Shown here in pieces: positions 1-8,672 of a DNA stretch of 64,000 bases (position 1 is the stretch's first letter; the number at the start of each line of letters is the position of its first letter). The stretch comes from Sphingomonas glacialis (lineage in GTDB: Bacteria; Pseudomonadota; Alphaproteobacteria; Sphingomonadales; Sphingomonadaceae): assembly GCF_006439055.1 (NCBI RefSeq), contig NZ_RCZC01000002.1:1335979-1399978 (forward strand). The letters are read 5' to 3'. Under the pieces are notes generated by a model that saw nothing but the letters and a program-made list of their open reading frames with translations, did not search any database and was not told where the DNA came from. The position numbers and the translations under genes were made by a program.

Positions 1-78
1 TGGGATTCGAACCCACGGTACCCGTGAGGGCACGCCGCATTTCGAGTGCGGTACATTCGACCACTCTGCCACCTCTCC
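1..78 (-). tRNA. tRNA-Ser(CGA), 3' end cut by the window edge
   Basis: Read on the minus strand, the 5' acceptor strand GGAGAGG begins at 78. It is followed by a D arm, an anticodon loop CTCGAAA (anticodon CGA, reading UCG), a long variable arm typical of class II tRNAs (GCCCTCACGGGTACC region), and a T arm containing GGTTCGAATCC. The closing acceptor strand and CCA would lie to the left of base 1, so the gene is truncated by the window. The long variable arm and the anticodon agree on serine. Confidence 0.93.
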
Positions 79-225
79 GCGAGGTCATATGATGCCGTCT
101 GTGAGGGAGACCCACGAAGCGGCACCGGTCGGTGAGCGGGGGCCACTAACGCAGTCGGTTGGGTTGCGCAAGCGTTTGCCGCAGCATTCTCTTGTGCAGC
201 GCGGAACAGGGCCTAAGTTATACCC

Positions 226-606
226 ATGCACCGCACCCCGATTACCTCCCCGCCCTTCTCTGCCGAGATTCCGCTCGCGCCGATCAGCCATGCGCGCTTC
301 GCCATCGGCGACGTCGTGCGTCACCGCATGTTCGATTTCCGCGGCGTGGTGTTCGATGTCGATCCGGTCTTCGCCAACAGCGACGAATGGTATGACGCGA
401 TTCCCGAGAACATCCGGCCGCGCAAGGACCAGCCCTTCTACCATCTGCTCGCCGAGAATATGGAGTCGAGCTACGTCGCCTATGTCAGCCAGCAGAATCT
501 GGTCCCCGACGATCTCGACGAGCCGGTCGATCATCCCGCGATCTCAGGGCTGTTTGGCGAATATGAGGACGGCAAATACCCGCTACGGCGCGAACACCGC
601 CACTGA
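226..606 (+). CDS. hspQ: HspQ/YccV-type hemimethylated-DNA-binding heat shock protein
   Basis: 126 residues, somewhat longer than the about 105 of E. coli HspQ. The family core starts near residue 20 (ARFAIGDVVRHRMFDFRGVV) and ends with the typical FYHLLAENM and YVSQQNLVPD segments. HspQ is a small cytosolic protein; in enterobacteria it modulates Lon proteolysis and binds hemimethylated oriC DNA, and its role in sphingomonads is not established. ATG 226 is close behind a possible promoter (TTGTGC at 192, TAAGTT at 214), which would leave a very short leader. The gene is followed by a hairpin shared with the convergent receptor gene. Confidence 0.88.
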   Translation: MHRTPITSPPFSAEIPLAPISHARFAIGDVVRHRMFDFRGVVFDVDPVFANSDEWYDAIPENIRPRKDQPFYHLLAENMESSYVAYVSQQNLVPDDLDEPVDHPAISGLFGEYEDGKYPLRREHRH

Positions 607-626
607 TTCGCGCCTGCGTGTGACCT

Positions 627-668
627 GAAAAAAAGGGGCGGTGGATCGTGCGATCCGCCGCCCCTTTT
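627..668. terminator. Bidirectional rho-independent terminator
   Basis: The stem GGGGCGG...GGATCG pairs with CGATCC...CCGCCCC. It is flanked by an A run on the left and TTTT on the right, so it can terminate both hspQ (plus strand) and the convergent TonB-dependent receptor gene (minus strand). Confidence 0.85.
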
Positions 669-728
669 CGTTCGTCGTATCGGAGCACAAGCGTCCGGGA
701 GCATTGCTAGCCCCGGACTATGCGATCC

Positions 729-3491
729 TCAGTATTTGACGCGGATGCGGGCGTAGTAGAACCCGCCGTTCATGCCGAACGGTCCGCCCGAGCGCGGGTA
801 GACCTGCCCGTCGTTCAGCCCGCCCGAAAGCGCATAGATCGGGTTGACCGCCGATGCCTGGATCTTGTCGGGGTAGGTGTTGAACAGGTTGTTCGCGCCC
901 AAGGTCAGCGTGAAATGCTCGGCAAAAGTGTAGCTGACGTCGAGGTCGAACAAAGCCTTCCCCCCGAAGATCTGCGACGCCGGTGCCGTTGTTGCGCCGG
1001 CGGCCGGTGCGACGAGGTTGTACTCGAGCGCGTTCGACCATTCGCCGAAATAATTGGCGCGGGCATTGATCGAGAAGTCGTCGATCTGCCACCCCGCCGA
1101 CGCGGTAATGCGGTGTCGCGGGGCGAGGTTGGCGATATTGTACTGCTGCTGCAGGCTGACCAGCGGCTGTCCGGTGGTCGTCAGCTTGATGTTCTTCGCC
1201 TTCAAATTGTTGTAGCTATAGGCCAGCGTGAAGTTGATCGGCCCGCCCAGCAGCTTGGTGCGATAGTTCGCCACCGCCTCGATACCCTTTGACGAGACGT
1301 CGAAGCCGTTGGTGAAATAGTTCACCACGCCGCCGAGACCCACCGACGCCAGCGCCGGCAGCGCCGTGATGTTTGCCGGGGTCACCGTGAAGTTCTGCGA
1401 AATGCCGATGCGGTTCCTGATCTCGATGATGTAGCCGTCGACCGTCAGCGATAGCGCGCTGGTCGGTTTCAGCACGATACCCGCACCATAATTGGTCGAC
1501 CGCTCGGGCTTGAGCAGCCCCGCGCCATAGAATTGCGCGATCGCGCTCGACGTTGGATAGGTGCCGGTCTGCACCTGATTGCCGCCGAGGAAGTTCGTCG
1601 TCACCACCTGCGTGTTGTTCTGGCCTGGCGAAGGCGCGTGGAAGCCGTTGCCGACCGTTGCGCGCAGCGAGACCGCGTCGGTCACGCGGAACAGCGCGTT
1701 CGCCTTTCCGACGACGACGCCGCCGAAGGTGTTGTAGTTCTCGTACCGGCCCGCAAAGCCGACCGTCAGCGCCTTGGTGATGTCGGTTTCGGCACCGACG
1801 TAGAAGGCGTAGCTTTTCTGGGTCGACACGCCCGCAAAGTTCGGGCTGGTGCCGCCATAGCCGCTCGCGGCCGGCGACTGGGTGGCGGTGACAGGCTGGA
1901 CGGCGCCGTTGAGCAGGACCGGCGCGCCCGTCGCGTCGCGAACGACCGCGCGCTGGTATACGCCGGGCGCGATCTGGTCGTAGAGCGGCTGCGAGGCGTA
2001 GGGCCCTGCCCCATAGGATTGCAGGTCACCGGTCGTCTTCTCATACCGCTCGCGGCGATACTCCGAACCTGCCGACAGCACGATCGGGCTGTCGAAGCCG
2101 ACTTCGAGCGGATAGGTGAAATCGGCGTTCAGCGTGATTTCGCTTTGGATCAGCTTGCCGAACTGGAAGCTGGTCTGGCTCTGCGGGCCGTACGACGCCG
2201 ACAGCGAGTTGGTCATCGACAAGTCGAGCGAGTTGCGGCTCAACGTCCCCGACAGGTCGTAGGTAAAGCCGCTGTCGGCCTTGCCCTTGAAGCCAAGCGT
2301 TCCGTAGATCTGATCGACTTTCCCGATGAAGCGCGGCGTGAAGCCACCCGGATAGATGCTCGCGAAGCTGAACGTCGCGCCGTTGTTCAGCGGGAACAGC
2401 GTCGACGCCGAATTGACAAAACCACCCGTCGGGCAGCTCGCATTGCCCGCGGGGCAGGCCGTCGTGAAGATCGGGTTGAATGCTCCGTTGCGGCTCAATG
2501 ACACCGTTTCGTTGGTGGTCCCGTTGTTACGGACGAACCCGCCATTGGTTTGCGAGGGACGATAGTTGAAGCTCTGGTCCGTCTCGCTGTGTGCCAGGTT
2601 TCCGGTGAAATAGATCTGGCTCTGCGCGCCCACGTCGAGCGCCGCATTGGCAAACAGCTTGTAGCCATGGCCTGGCGACGTTCCCCAGATCTGCGCCGGG
2701 TTCGGCACAGCGACTGAGGGGTTGTTCGCCTGGATCGTGATCGCGCTGGCACGCGTCACGCCGCGGCTGGTCTGCCCCTGGTCGTAATATTCACCCGCAA
2801 GGCTGACGAAGCCGCGGTCGCCGATCTTCAGCCCGCCATATCCCGAAAAGATCTTGCTTTCGCCGTCGCCGCGATAGGTCTGTCCGTAAAGGGCCTGCGC
2901 CTCGAAGCCTACGTCCTTGCGGATCGAATAGTTGAGCACGCCCGCCAAAGCGTCGGCGCCATATTGCGCGGTGGCGCCGTCACGCAGCACCTGCAGGTTG
3001 CCAATCGCGATCGCGGGGATGTTGCCGATGTCGGAGCCCTGCGACCCGAACGACAGCGCCGTGTCGGCACCGGTGTAGACGTTGACGAGCGCCGAACGAT
3101 TGTACCGCTTGCCGTTGATCATGACCAGGATCTGGTCCGCACCCAGGCCGCGCAGCGACGGCGCGCGCACGAAGGTCGATGCGTCAGAGATGGTGTTCTG
3201 CGGGACGAAGAAGGACGGAACAAGGTTCCTGACGGCGTCGAGCATGTTCACGGCGGGCTGCGAGGCCAACTCGGCTGAGCTGATCACATCGATCGGGGAT
3301 GCCGAATCGGTGATTGATCGATCGGTCCGGCGCGTGCCGATTACGACGATATCGCTTGGCGCGTCCTGCGGCTCGGCGGCGGCCGGTGGGACTGGTGCGG
3401 GTGCTGCAGGCGCCGCGGGTGCGGCAATCGCAGGCGAAGCGGCAAGGCCGGCAATCAGCGCAAGCGTGGAAATGGACTGTCTCAAAATCAC
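729..3491 (-). CDS. TonB-dependent outer membrane receptor
   Basis: 920 residues. A signal peptide of about 23 residues ends at AIA, followed by an Ala/Pro-rich linker and the plug domain (about residues 45-170: DIVVIGTRR, SLRGLGADQILVMINGKR, VLRDGATAQYGADALAGVLNY). A long beta-barrel region follows and ends in an aromatic-terminated strand (YYARIRVKY). Such receptors import large or scarce substrates across the outer membrane using TonB-ExbBD energy. The sequence does not reveal the substrate, and no regulator or transport partner is adjacent. The start is GTG 3491, with a GGGGGA ribosome site six bases upstream. The closest general match is the siderophore/vitamin receptor type with an N-terminal RTDRSITDS-like plug. 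Confidence 0.92.
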   Translation of the reverse strand: MILRQSISTLALIAGLAASPAIAAPAAPAAPAPVPPAAAEPQDAPSDIVVIGTRRTDRSITDSASPIDVISSAELASQPAVNMLDAVRNLVPSFFVPQNTISDASTFVRAPSLRGLGADQILVMINGKRYNRSALVNVYTGADTALSFGSQGSDIGNIPAIAIGNLQVLRDGATAQYGADALAGVLNYSIRKDVGFEAQALYGQTYRGDGESKIFSGYGGLKIGDRGFVSLAGEYYDQGQTSRGVTRASAITIQANNPSVAVPNPAQIWGTSPGHGYKLFANAALDVGAQSQIYFTGNLAHSETDQSFNYRPSQTNGGFVRNNGTTNETVSLSRNGAFNPIFTTACPAGNASCPTGGFVNSASTLFPLNNGATFSFASIYPGGFTPRFIGKVDQIYGTLGFKGKADSGFTYDLSGTLSRNSLDLSMTNSLSASYGPQSQTSFQFGKLIQSEITLNADFTYPLEVGFDSPIVLSAGSEYRRERYEKTTGDLQSYGAGPYASQPLYDQIAPGVYQRAVVRDATGAPVLLNGAVQPVTATQSPAASGYGGTSPNFAGVSTQKSYAFYVGAETDITKALTVGFAGRYENYNTFGGVVVGKANALFRVTDAVSLRATVGNGFHAPSPGQNNTQVVTTNFLGGNQVQTGTYPTSSAIAQFYGAGLLKPERSTNYGAGIVLKPTSALSLTVDGYIIEIRNRIGISQNFTVTPANITALPALASVGLGGVVNYFTNGFDVSSKGIEAVANYRTKLLGGPINFTLAYSYNNLKAKNIKLTTTGQPLVSLQQQYNIANLAPRHRITASAGWQIDDFSINARANYFGEWSNALEYNLVAPAAGATTAPASQIFGGKALFDLDVSYTFAEHFTLTLGANNLFNTYPDKIQASAVNPIYALSGGLNDGQVYPRSGGPFGMNGGFYYARIRVKY

Positions 3492-3975
3492 GGCTAATCC
3501 CCCAAGGTTCGGTATGTTTCGGTGTATCGATCCCGTCGCATGTGCTGTCGCATGGCGGCGGACACAGTTCCCCCTGCCGCAAAGCTCGGCATTGCAATAT
3601 TACTTCCAAACATCTGACACGTTCATCTTAGGCGAGCACAACCACATCTGTGCCGCATCGTGCGCTCTGGAAACGTCGTGTTGCTGACCACAACTCGGCA
3701 CAGTCAAGTCGCCGGAGTCATCATCGCCGCATCTGTTCCGAATCGGATTGCGCCACAGGTCGTTTCACGATGCAATATAAAGTTCACGTACGGACACAAA
3801 CGGACAGCAATTAGGCCGATTTCGGCCCCACTATTGCGTTTGGGCAACGCTTTTGCAGCTGACCCTCCGCACCTCGACAGTTGACAGCGCGCGCCGTCTC
3901 GCATAGCTGGCGCTTCTTTCCCGCGCCCGGCGTGCCGAGCGTGGGGCACAGGTATTTTTGAAAGTGATGAGGGCC
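3492..3975. other. Divergent intergenic region between the receptor gene and rplU
   Basis: About 480 bp without a convincing gene; short reading frames here lack ribosome sites and family features. It holds the promoters for the receptor (leftward) and rplU (rightward). Base composition is less GC-rich than the flanking genes between about 3590 and 3850. No Fur-like or other operator palindrome could be recognised with confidence. Confidence 0.6.
3881..3909 (+). promoter_or_regulatory. Candidate promoter for rplU-rpmA
   Basis: A perfect -35 box TTGACA lies at 3881-3886, with a poor -10 (TAGCTG) 17 bases further on at 3904-3909, about 65 bp upstream of the L21 start. The -35 is convincing and the -10 is weak, as is common in alphaproteobacterial promoters. 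Confidence 0.42.
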
Positions 3976-4338
3976 ATGTTCGCAATCGTGCGCACAGGCG
4001 GCAAGCAGTATCGCGTTGCCGCCGGAGACAAGATCGTCGTCGAGAAGCTCGACGGTGAAGCTGGGGCGTCGATTACGCTCGCAGACATTTTGCTGGCGGG
4101 CGAAGGCTCGGAGATGGCATCGCTCGAGGGCCTGACGGTCACCGCCGAGATCATCGCGCAGGCGAAGGCCGACAAGGTCATCGTCTTCAAGAAGCGTCGT
4201 CGCCACAACTATCGTCGCAAGAACGGTCATCGCCAGCGTCACACGATCCTGCGCATCACCGCGATCGGCGACCATAAGGCAGCTGACAAGAAGTCCACCG
4301 AAGCAGCGGCGCCCGAAGCGTCGGCCGCTCAGGCGTAA
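3976..4338 (+). CDS. rplU: 50S ribosomal protein L21
   Basis: 120 residues from ATG 3976, beginning [14 protein letters not shown], the canonical L21 N-terminus. The [16 protein letters not shown] block (about residues 75-90) is the L21 signature, followed by the Ala-rich tail common in alphaproteobacteria. In-frame upstream TTG 3958 and ATG 3967 would add six or three non-family residues, so 3976 is preferred. L21 is a 23S rRNA-binding component of the large subunit. It is co-transcribed with rpmA 13 bp downstream. Confidence 0.97.
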   Translation: MFAIVRTGGKQYRVAAGDKIVVEKLDGEAGASITLADILLAGEGSEMASLEGLTVTAEIIAQAKADKVIVFKKRRRHNYRRKNGHRQRHTILRITAIGDHKAADKKSTEAAAPEASAAQA

Positions 4339-4351
4339 GGAGTAATCCCAG

Positions 4352-4624
4352 ATGGCACATAAGAAAGCAGGCGGCTCTTCGCGCAACGGTCGCGATTCGG
4401 CCGGCCGTCGCCTTGGCGTCAAGAAGTTCGGTGGCGAAGCCGTCATTCCGGGCAACATCCTCGTGCGTCAGCGCGGCACCAAATTCTATCCGGGCGTCAA
4501 TGTCGGCATCGGCAAGGACCACACCCTGTTCGCGCTGACCGAAGGTCGCGTGACCTTCCACCAGGGCAAGCTCGGTCGCAAATTCTGCTCGGTAGAAATG
4601 CCGGTAGCGATTGCTGCTGAATAA
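4352..4624 (+). CDS. rpmA: 50S ribosomal protein L27
   Basis: 90 residues starting [16 protein letters not shown], the universal L27 N-terminus that reaches into the peptidyl transferase centre. No N-terminal Firmicutes-type extension is present. AAGGAG at 4338-4343 gives a strong ribosome site. The usual third member of this cluster, obgE, is not next; it lies 2.4 kb away after three unrelated genes. Confidence 0.97.
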   Translation: MAHKKAGGSSRNGRDSAGRRLGVKKFGGEAVIPGNILVRQRGTKFYPGVNVGIGKDHTLFALTEGRVTFHQGKLGRKFCSVEMPVAIAAE

Positions 4625-4687
4625 CATCGGGTAACCGGACGGGTTGCCCACCAGGGCGATCCGGGTTCTCTAGCAGAGAACCGAAAC

Positions 4688-4719
4688 AAGGGAGACGGGT
4701 CGCCCCGGCTCCCTTTTTT
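4688..4719 (+). terminator. Rho-independent terminator of rplU-rpmA
   Basis: GGGAG (4690-4694) pairs with CTCCC (4709-4713) around an inner CGGG/CCCG stem and is followed by TTTTTT. A second small hairpin (GGTTCTC/GAGAACC) lies just upstream. Confidence 0.85.
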
Positions 4720-4794
4720 CATGCTCCCTCCCCCACCCATTGTCCTCTGTTCGTCACGCAAGACGGGCAAAGGGCGGAGACGAGGAGAGTATAG

Positions 4795-5340
4795 ATGTTC
4801 GCTCGGACCCCGAGACTGACGCTGCGGCCGCCTTGGCCGGAGGACGCGCCTGCGCTGACGCGGGCGATCGCGCATGAGAGCGTGGCGATGAAGCTGGCAC
4901 GGCTGCCCTGGCCCTATACCGAGGCCGACGCCGCGGAGTGGCTCGCCTTCCCCCGCACTTCCACCGACGCGACCTGCCTGATCCTGAGCCATGACGACGC
5001 CTACCCGACGGTGATCGGGGCGATGTCGATCGAGGCGCGCTTTGACGGGCACGAGCTCGGCTATTGGCTGACGCCCGACGCCTGGGGTCGCGGCTATGCG
5101 ACCGAGGCGGGCGAGGCGATGCTGGGCATGGCCCGCCACGCGCTGGGGCTGAAGCGGCTGCAGTCGGGCTATTTCCTCGACAATCCCGCATCGGGCAAGG
5201 TGCTGGCCAAGCTCGGCTTCGAGCGAACCGGCGAGGAAATGCGCCATAGCGTTGCGCGCGGCCACGCCGTGCCCTGCGCCACGCTGGAGCTCGACCTCGC
5301 AATCGCGGCACGAACGCCGGTTTTTAGCTTGGCGGCCTGA
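4795..5340 (+). CDS. GNAT N-acetyltransferase, RimJ/RimL-like
   Basis: 181 residues. The N-terminal TPRLTLRPPWPEDAPAL is typical of the RimJ/RimL (Acetyltransf_3) group. The acetyl-CoA binding region is around LGYWLTPDAWGRGYATEAG (motif A, with the RGYATE loop), followed by the NPASGKVLAKLGFERTGE segment that closes the GNAT fold. Members acetylate protein N-termini or small amines; the target is unknown. ATG 4795 follows a GAGGAG ribosome site. It sits between rpmA and a divergent hydrolase with no obvious functional link. Confidence 0.85.
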   Translation: MFARTPRLTLRPPWPEDAPALTRAIAHESVAMKLARLPWPYTEADAAEWLAFPRTSTDATCLILSHDDAYPTVIGAMSIEARFDGHELGYWLTPDAWGRGYATEAGEAMLGMARHALGLKRLQSGYFLDNPASGKVLAKLGFERTGEEMRHSVARGHAVPCATLELDLAIAARTPVFSLAA

Positions 5341-5348
5341 ACCTACCC

Positions 5349-5435
5349 GTCACCCCGGCCTCGTGCCGGGGTCCACTGTCGCCCGAACCCGCCAGTTGCG
5401 GCACGGTGGATGCCGGGACACGCCCGGCAGGACGG
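5349..5435. repeat. Family A palindromic repeat (CCCCGGC type)
   Basis: The left arm GTCACCCCGG...CCGGGGTCCAC (5349-5376) is nearly identical to copies at 34.3 and 38.9 kb. The right arm (about 5403-5435, with GCCGGGacacgCCCGGC) is diverged. It lies between the convergent acetyltransferase and hydrolase genes, where its hairpins could terminate transcription. Confidence 0.7.
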
Positions 5436-5444
5436 AGCGTGGAC

Positions 5445-6305
5445 TCAGGCCGCGACCGCCAGGCGCGGCAGTACCGCAGCGGCGTAATCGCTCTCAGCGA
5501 GCGCGATGAGCTTGCGATCATCGTGATTCCACGGATGGAAGCCCGGCAGGAAGAACGCCAGCCAGGCGCCGAGGATCTTGCGCGCCATGCCCGGCTTGCC
5601 TAGCGCGTACCACACGATCCCGCGATGCGCGCGCCAGCCGGTGATCCCGTCCTGCCGCAGCAGCTCGAGCATCCCCTTGTAACGCCCGGCAAAGAACTTC
5701 TGCGTCGTGCCAATCATCACCAGCGCCTTGATCTTCCAGCGCTTGCCACGGCTCCACTCGCGCGTCGCGTGCAGCCAAGTGTCGTAGGCGACGCCCTTAT
5801 GCTCGATCTCTTCGGCGGCATGCCAGCGCCACAAGGCCGCGGCCTGCTCGTCGCCGCCAGCAAGGTGGCGCGGATCGGCGATCAGTTCGTGCGCCAGCAT
5901 CGCGGTAAAATGTTCGAGCGCCATCGTCGCGGCGAGACTCGCGATCGGCGGGCGGCCCTTGGTCAGCGCGAGCGCCTGGTCGATATGCTGTTCGAGCAGC
6001 TTGGTGTCATAGCCCTGGTCGGTGACATGGCGGTTGAACGCGACATGCTCGCGGGTGTGGATCACTTCCTGCTTGATAAAGGCCTGAATCTCGGCGTGGA
6101 GCCGCGGCGGCGTGCCCTCGCGGAAATTGCGGACGCTGTCGACGAAGAACCCCTCGCCCTTCGGAAAGGTCACCGACAGCGCGTTGTAGAACGCGGTCGC
6201 GAACGGATCGTCGTTGAGCCACCAGCGGCGCATCTGGACGCCGCGACCGAAGCGCAGGTCGCGCGGGGTGATGGTCAGATCGGCGGGACTGGTTGCTTTC
6301 GCCAC
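5445..6305 (-). CDS. Predicted metal-dependent hydrolase (PF10118 type)
   Basis: 286 residues from GTG 6305. Conserved features are FREGTPPRLHAEIQAFIKQEVIHTREH (about residues 60-86) and the later AAEEIEHKGVAYD. The repeated E-x2-H type pairs resemble the ligands of a ferritin-like or di-metal helical enzyme. Members of this family are annotated only as predicted metal-dependent hydrolases, often beside TetR regulators. A GGAGG ribosome site five bases upstream decides the GTG over an in-frame ATG at 6329. It is divergent from a TetR gene with a shared promoter/operator, so repression by that protein is likely. Confidence 0.78.
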   Translation of the reverse strand: MAKATSPADLTITPRDLRFGRGVQMRRWWLNDDPFATAFYNALSVTFPKGEGFFVDSVRNFREGTPPRLHAEIQAFIKQEVIHTREHVAFNRHVTDQGYDTKLLEQHIDQALALTKGRPPIASLAATMALEHFTAMLAHELIADPRHLAGGDEQAAALWRWHAAEEIEHKGVAYDTWLHATREWSRGKRWKIKALVMIGTTQKFFAGRYKGMLELLRQDGITGWRAHRGIVWYALGKPGMARKILGAWLAFFLPGFHPWNHDDRKLIALAESDYAAAVLPRLAVAA

Positions 6306-6340
6306 GAAAACCTCCAAACAGCAGGACAACAGGCCTCGAA

Positions 6341-6366
6341 TTAAGCGTTACTTACACCAGTGTCAA
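6341..6366 (-). promoter_or_regulatory. Promoter and TetR-type operator between hydrolase and TetR genes
   Basis: On the minus strand, TTGACA (6366-6361) and TAATTC are separated by exactly 17 bases, a good sigma-70 type promoter for the hydrolase. The -35 region is part of an imperfect inverted repeat TTGACAC-TG-GTGTAA (6352-6366), the layout of many TetR-family operators. The repeat also covers the GTG start codon of the divergent tetR gene at 6360. Confidence 0.6.
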
Positions 6367-6956
6367 TAGTCCGCAAACGTCTCAGCCCCGAAGAATCGCG
6401 CGAGGCCGCGATCGAAGCCGCCCGTGCCTTGCTCGTCGAACAAGGTCCGCAAGCCGTAACGCTCAAGGCCGTCGCTGCGCGAATCGGCCGGACGCACGCG
6501 AATCTGCTCCACCATTTCGGCTCGGCGGCGGATCTGCAGAAGGCGCTGATCACCCACCTCGCCGACACGATCACCGCGCAGATCGGTGCGGCAGCCCGGC
6601 GTGCCCGCGCCGGCGAGCAGGATCCGCGCGTCGTCGTCGACATGACCTTCGACGCCTTTGCGCAAGGCGCGGGCGCGATGGCGAGCTGGATGATCCTGAC
6701 CGGCAACGAGGATGCGCTCGACCCGATCCTCGAGGCGATCCACCGCCTGGTCGACGATCTAGCCGCCGATCCCGACATGGTCGGCGGCAAGCCGATCCAT
6801 GAGGAAACGCTACAATTGGTGCTGATGGCACTGGGTGATTCGCTGCTCGGCGGACCGATGGCGAAGGCGCTCGGCCTGCCGCTCGGGACCGCGCGCGAGC
6901 TCGCACTCGAACAGCTGATCTCGGCGCGCGCGCCGGCGCTCGCAGCGACTGGCTAA
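6360..6956 (+). CDS. TetR family transcriptional regulator
   Basis: 198 residues. The N-terminal helix-turn-helix spans about residues 12-58 (REAAIEAARALLVEQGPQAVTLKAVAARIGRTHANLLHHFGS), a standard TetR DNA-binding domain; the rest is the ligand-binding helical domain. It probably represses the divergent hydrolase and itself. No in-frame start exists upstream of GTG 6360 before stop codons, and this codon lies inside the putative operator, so the mRNA may be leaderless or nearly so. The ligand is unknown. Confidence 0.88.
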   Translation: MSIVRKRLSPEESREAAIEAARALLVEQGPQAVTLKAVAARIGRTHANLLHHFGSAADLQKALITHLADTITAQIGAAARRARAGEQDPRVVVDMTFDAFAQGAGAMASWMILTGNEDALDPILEAIHRLVDDLAADPDMVGGKPIHEETLQLVLMALGDSLLGGPMAKALGLPLGTARELALEQLISARAPALAATG

Positions 6957-6984
6957 AAATCGCATCTTCGGCTATGGGCCGCCG

Positions 6985-8025
6985 ATGCATTTTCTAGACC
7001 AAGCAAAGATCTTCGTCCGGTCGGGCGCGGGTGGCCAAGGCGCCGTCAGCTTCCGCCGCGAAAAGTTCATGGAATATGGCGGCCCCGACGGCGGCAATGG
7101 CGGTAAGGGCGGCGACATCATTTTCGAGGCCGTCCCCGGTCTCAACACGCTGATCGACTTCCGCTACACCCAGCATTTCCGCGCCCCGCGCGGCCATGGC
7201 GGGTCGGGCTCGAACCGCACGGGTGCCGGCGGCGACGATCTCCTCATCCGCGTGCCGGTCGGCACGCAAGTGCTTTCCGAAGACAAGGAAGAGGTGCTCG
7301 CCGACTTCACCGTGCCGGGCGAGCGCGTCGTGTTCCTGCGCGGCGGTGACGGCGGCCGCGGCAACGCGACCTACAAGACCTCGACCAACCGCGCGCCGCG
7401 TCAGCACGGCACCGGCTGGCCGTATGAAGAGATGTGGATCTGGCTGCGGTTGAAGCTGCTCGCCGATGCGGGTCTCGTCGGGCTGCCGAACGCGGGCAAA
7501 TCGACCTTCATCAACGCGGTGACCAATGCGCAGGCCAAGGTCGGCGCCTATCCCTTCACCACCGTTCGCCCGCAATTGGGCGTGGTGCGCCGCCACAATC
7601 GCGAATTCGTCATCGCCGACATTCCCGGCCTGATCGAGGGCGCGGCCGACGGCGCGGGGATCGGCGACCGCTTCCTCGGGCATATCGAGCGCTGCAAGGT
7701 GCTGCTCCACCTGGTCGATGCGACCGAGGAAGACCCTGTGGGTAACTACCGGATCGTGCGTGGAGAACTCGACGCGTACGGCGGTGGGCTTGTGGATAAG
7801 CCGCAGGTGATCGGCCTCAACAAGATCGATGCTTTGGAGCCCGCCGAGGTCAAGAAGCTCGTCACCAAATTGAAGCGCGCAAGCAAGGCGGATGTCCTGC
7901 CGATGTCGGGCGCAGGCGGCACGGGTATCGAGGCGGTGGTCGAGCGGCTGATCGAGGAAATCGGCCCGCCCGAAGGCGCACCCGCGCGCGACGATGACAC
8001 GCCGGGGGAATGGTCGCCGGTTTGA
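6985..8025 (+). CDS. obgE: Obg family GTPase
   Basis: 346 residues. A glycine-rich Obg fold fills residues 1-158 (DQAKIFVRSGAGGQGAVSFRREKF, GGNGGKGGDI), then the GTPase domain with G1 GLPNAGKST (about 168), G3 DIPGL and G4 NKID. Obg proteins are essential ribosome-associated GTPases acting in 50S maturation and in the stringent and cell-cycle responses. ATG 6985 matches the family start (MHFLDQAKIFV). It would normally follow rpmA directly; here it is separated from it. Confidence 0.96.
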   Translation: MHFLDQAKIFVRSGAGGQGAVSFRREKFMEYGGPDGGNGGKGGDIIFEAVPGLNTLIDFRYTQHFRAPRGHGGSGSNRTGAGGDDLLIRVPVGTQVLSEDKEEVLADFTVPGERVVFLRGGDGGRGNATYKTSTNRAPRQHGTGWPYEEMWIWLRLKLLADAGLVGLPNAGKSTFINAVTNAQAKVGAYPFTTVRPQLGVVRRHNREFVIADIPGLIEGAADGAGIGDRFLGHIERCKVLLHLVDATEEDPVGNYRIVRGELDAYGGGLVDKPQVIGLNKIDALEPAEVKKLVTKLKRASKADVLPMSGAGGTGIEAVVERLIEEIGPPEGAPARDDDTPGEWSPV

Positions 8026-8069
8026 GGATCATCCTTGGTGCCGTACCCTCGAGATGATAGTCTCGTGTG

Positions 8070-8630
8070 ATGCGACACGATCCCGTTTATCGCCCGATCA
8101 CGGCCGACGAATTCCTCGAAATGGATTTCGGCACCGACAAGCGATTCGAACTGCATCGTGGCGTCATCTACATGATGGCGGGCGGCACCGAGCCGCACGC
8201 TTGGGTGCAGCTGAATATCTCGACTTGGCTTCGCACCCGACTGCGCGGGTCGGGCTGCCGACCGTATGGCCCGGACATGGCGATGCGGATCAGCGAGATC
8301 GATATTCGCTACCCCGATATCAGCATCTATTGCGATCAGCCGCCGCGCGATGCGCTGACGCAAGCCAAATTGCTCGATAAACCCACGGTCGTGATCGAAA
8401 TCCTCTCGCCAACCACAGCGATGTTCGATCAAGGCACGAAGCTCGAGGAATATCAGGCGATACCGAGCATCAGGACGATCGCCTTCGTCGATACGTCGAA
8501 CGAAATGTGTCGCACGATTGAGCGGACCGACACGGGTTGGTTCGATCAGATGTTTTCGGGCGAACGCGGCATTCCGATCCCGGCGCTCGACCTGACGATC
8601 CCCCATGCCGAGATTTTCGCGCGCGACTAA
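8070..8630 (+). CDS. Uma2 family (DUF820) putative endonuclease
   Basis: 186 residues. It has the Uma2 layout: an N-terminal ITADEFLEMDF, then a PD-(D/E)XK-like core with the conserved YPDISIYC and PTVVIEILSPTTA blocks and the LEEYQAIPSIRTIAFVD tail. The fold is that of restriction-endonuclease-like proteins; in vivo function is unknown. It starts at GTG 8067 or the immediately following ATG 8070. There is no antitoxin or transposase partner nearby. Confidence 0.85.
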   Translation: MRHDPVYRPITADEFLEMDFGTDKRFELHRGVIYMMAGGTEPHAWVQLNISTWLRTRLRGSGCRPYGPDMAMRISEIDIRYPDISIYCDQPPRDALTQAKLLDKPTVVIEILSPTTAMFDQGTKLEEYQAIPSIRTIAFVDTSNEMCRTIERTDTGWFDQMFSGERGIPIPALDLTIPHAEIFARD

Positions 8631-8672
8631 CGGTGATTGGCGCGCGCGCCGCCACGCGCTAACGCAAGCGCA

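Noticed and set aside
1533..2501. 322-residue plus-strand frame inside the receptor gene
   Set aside because: Antisense to a well-supported TonB-dependent receptor; composition is Arg/Ala-rich with no family features.
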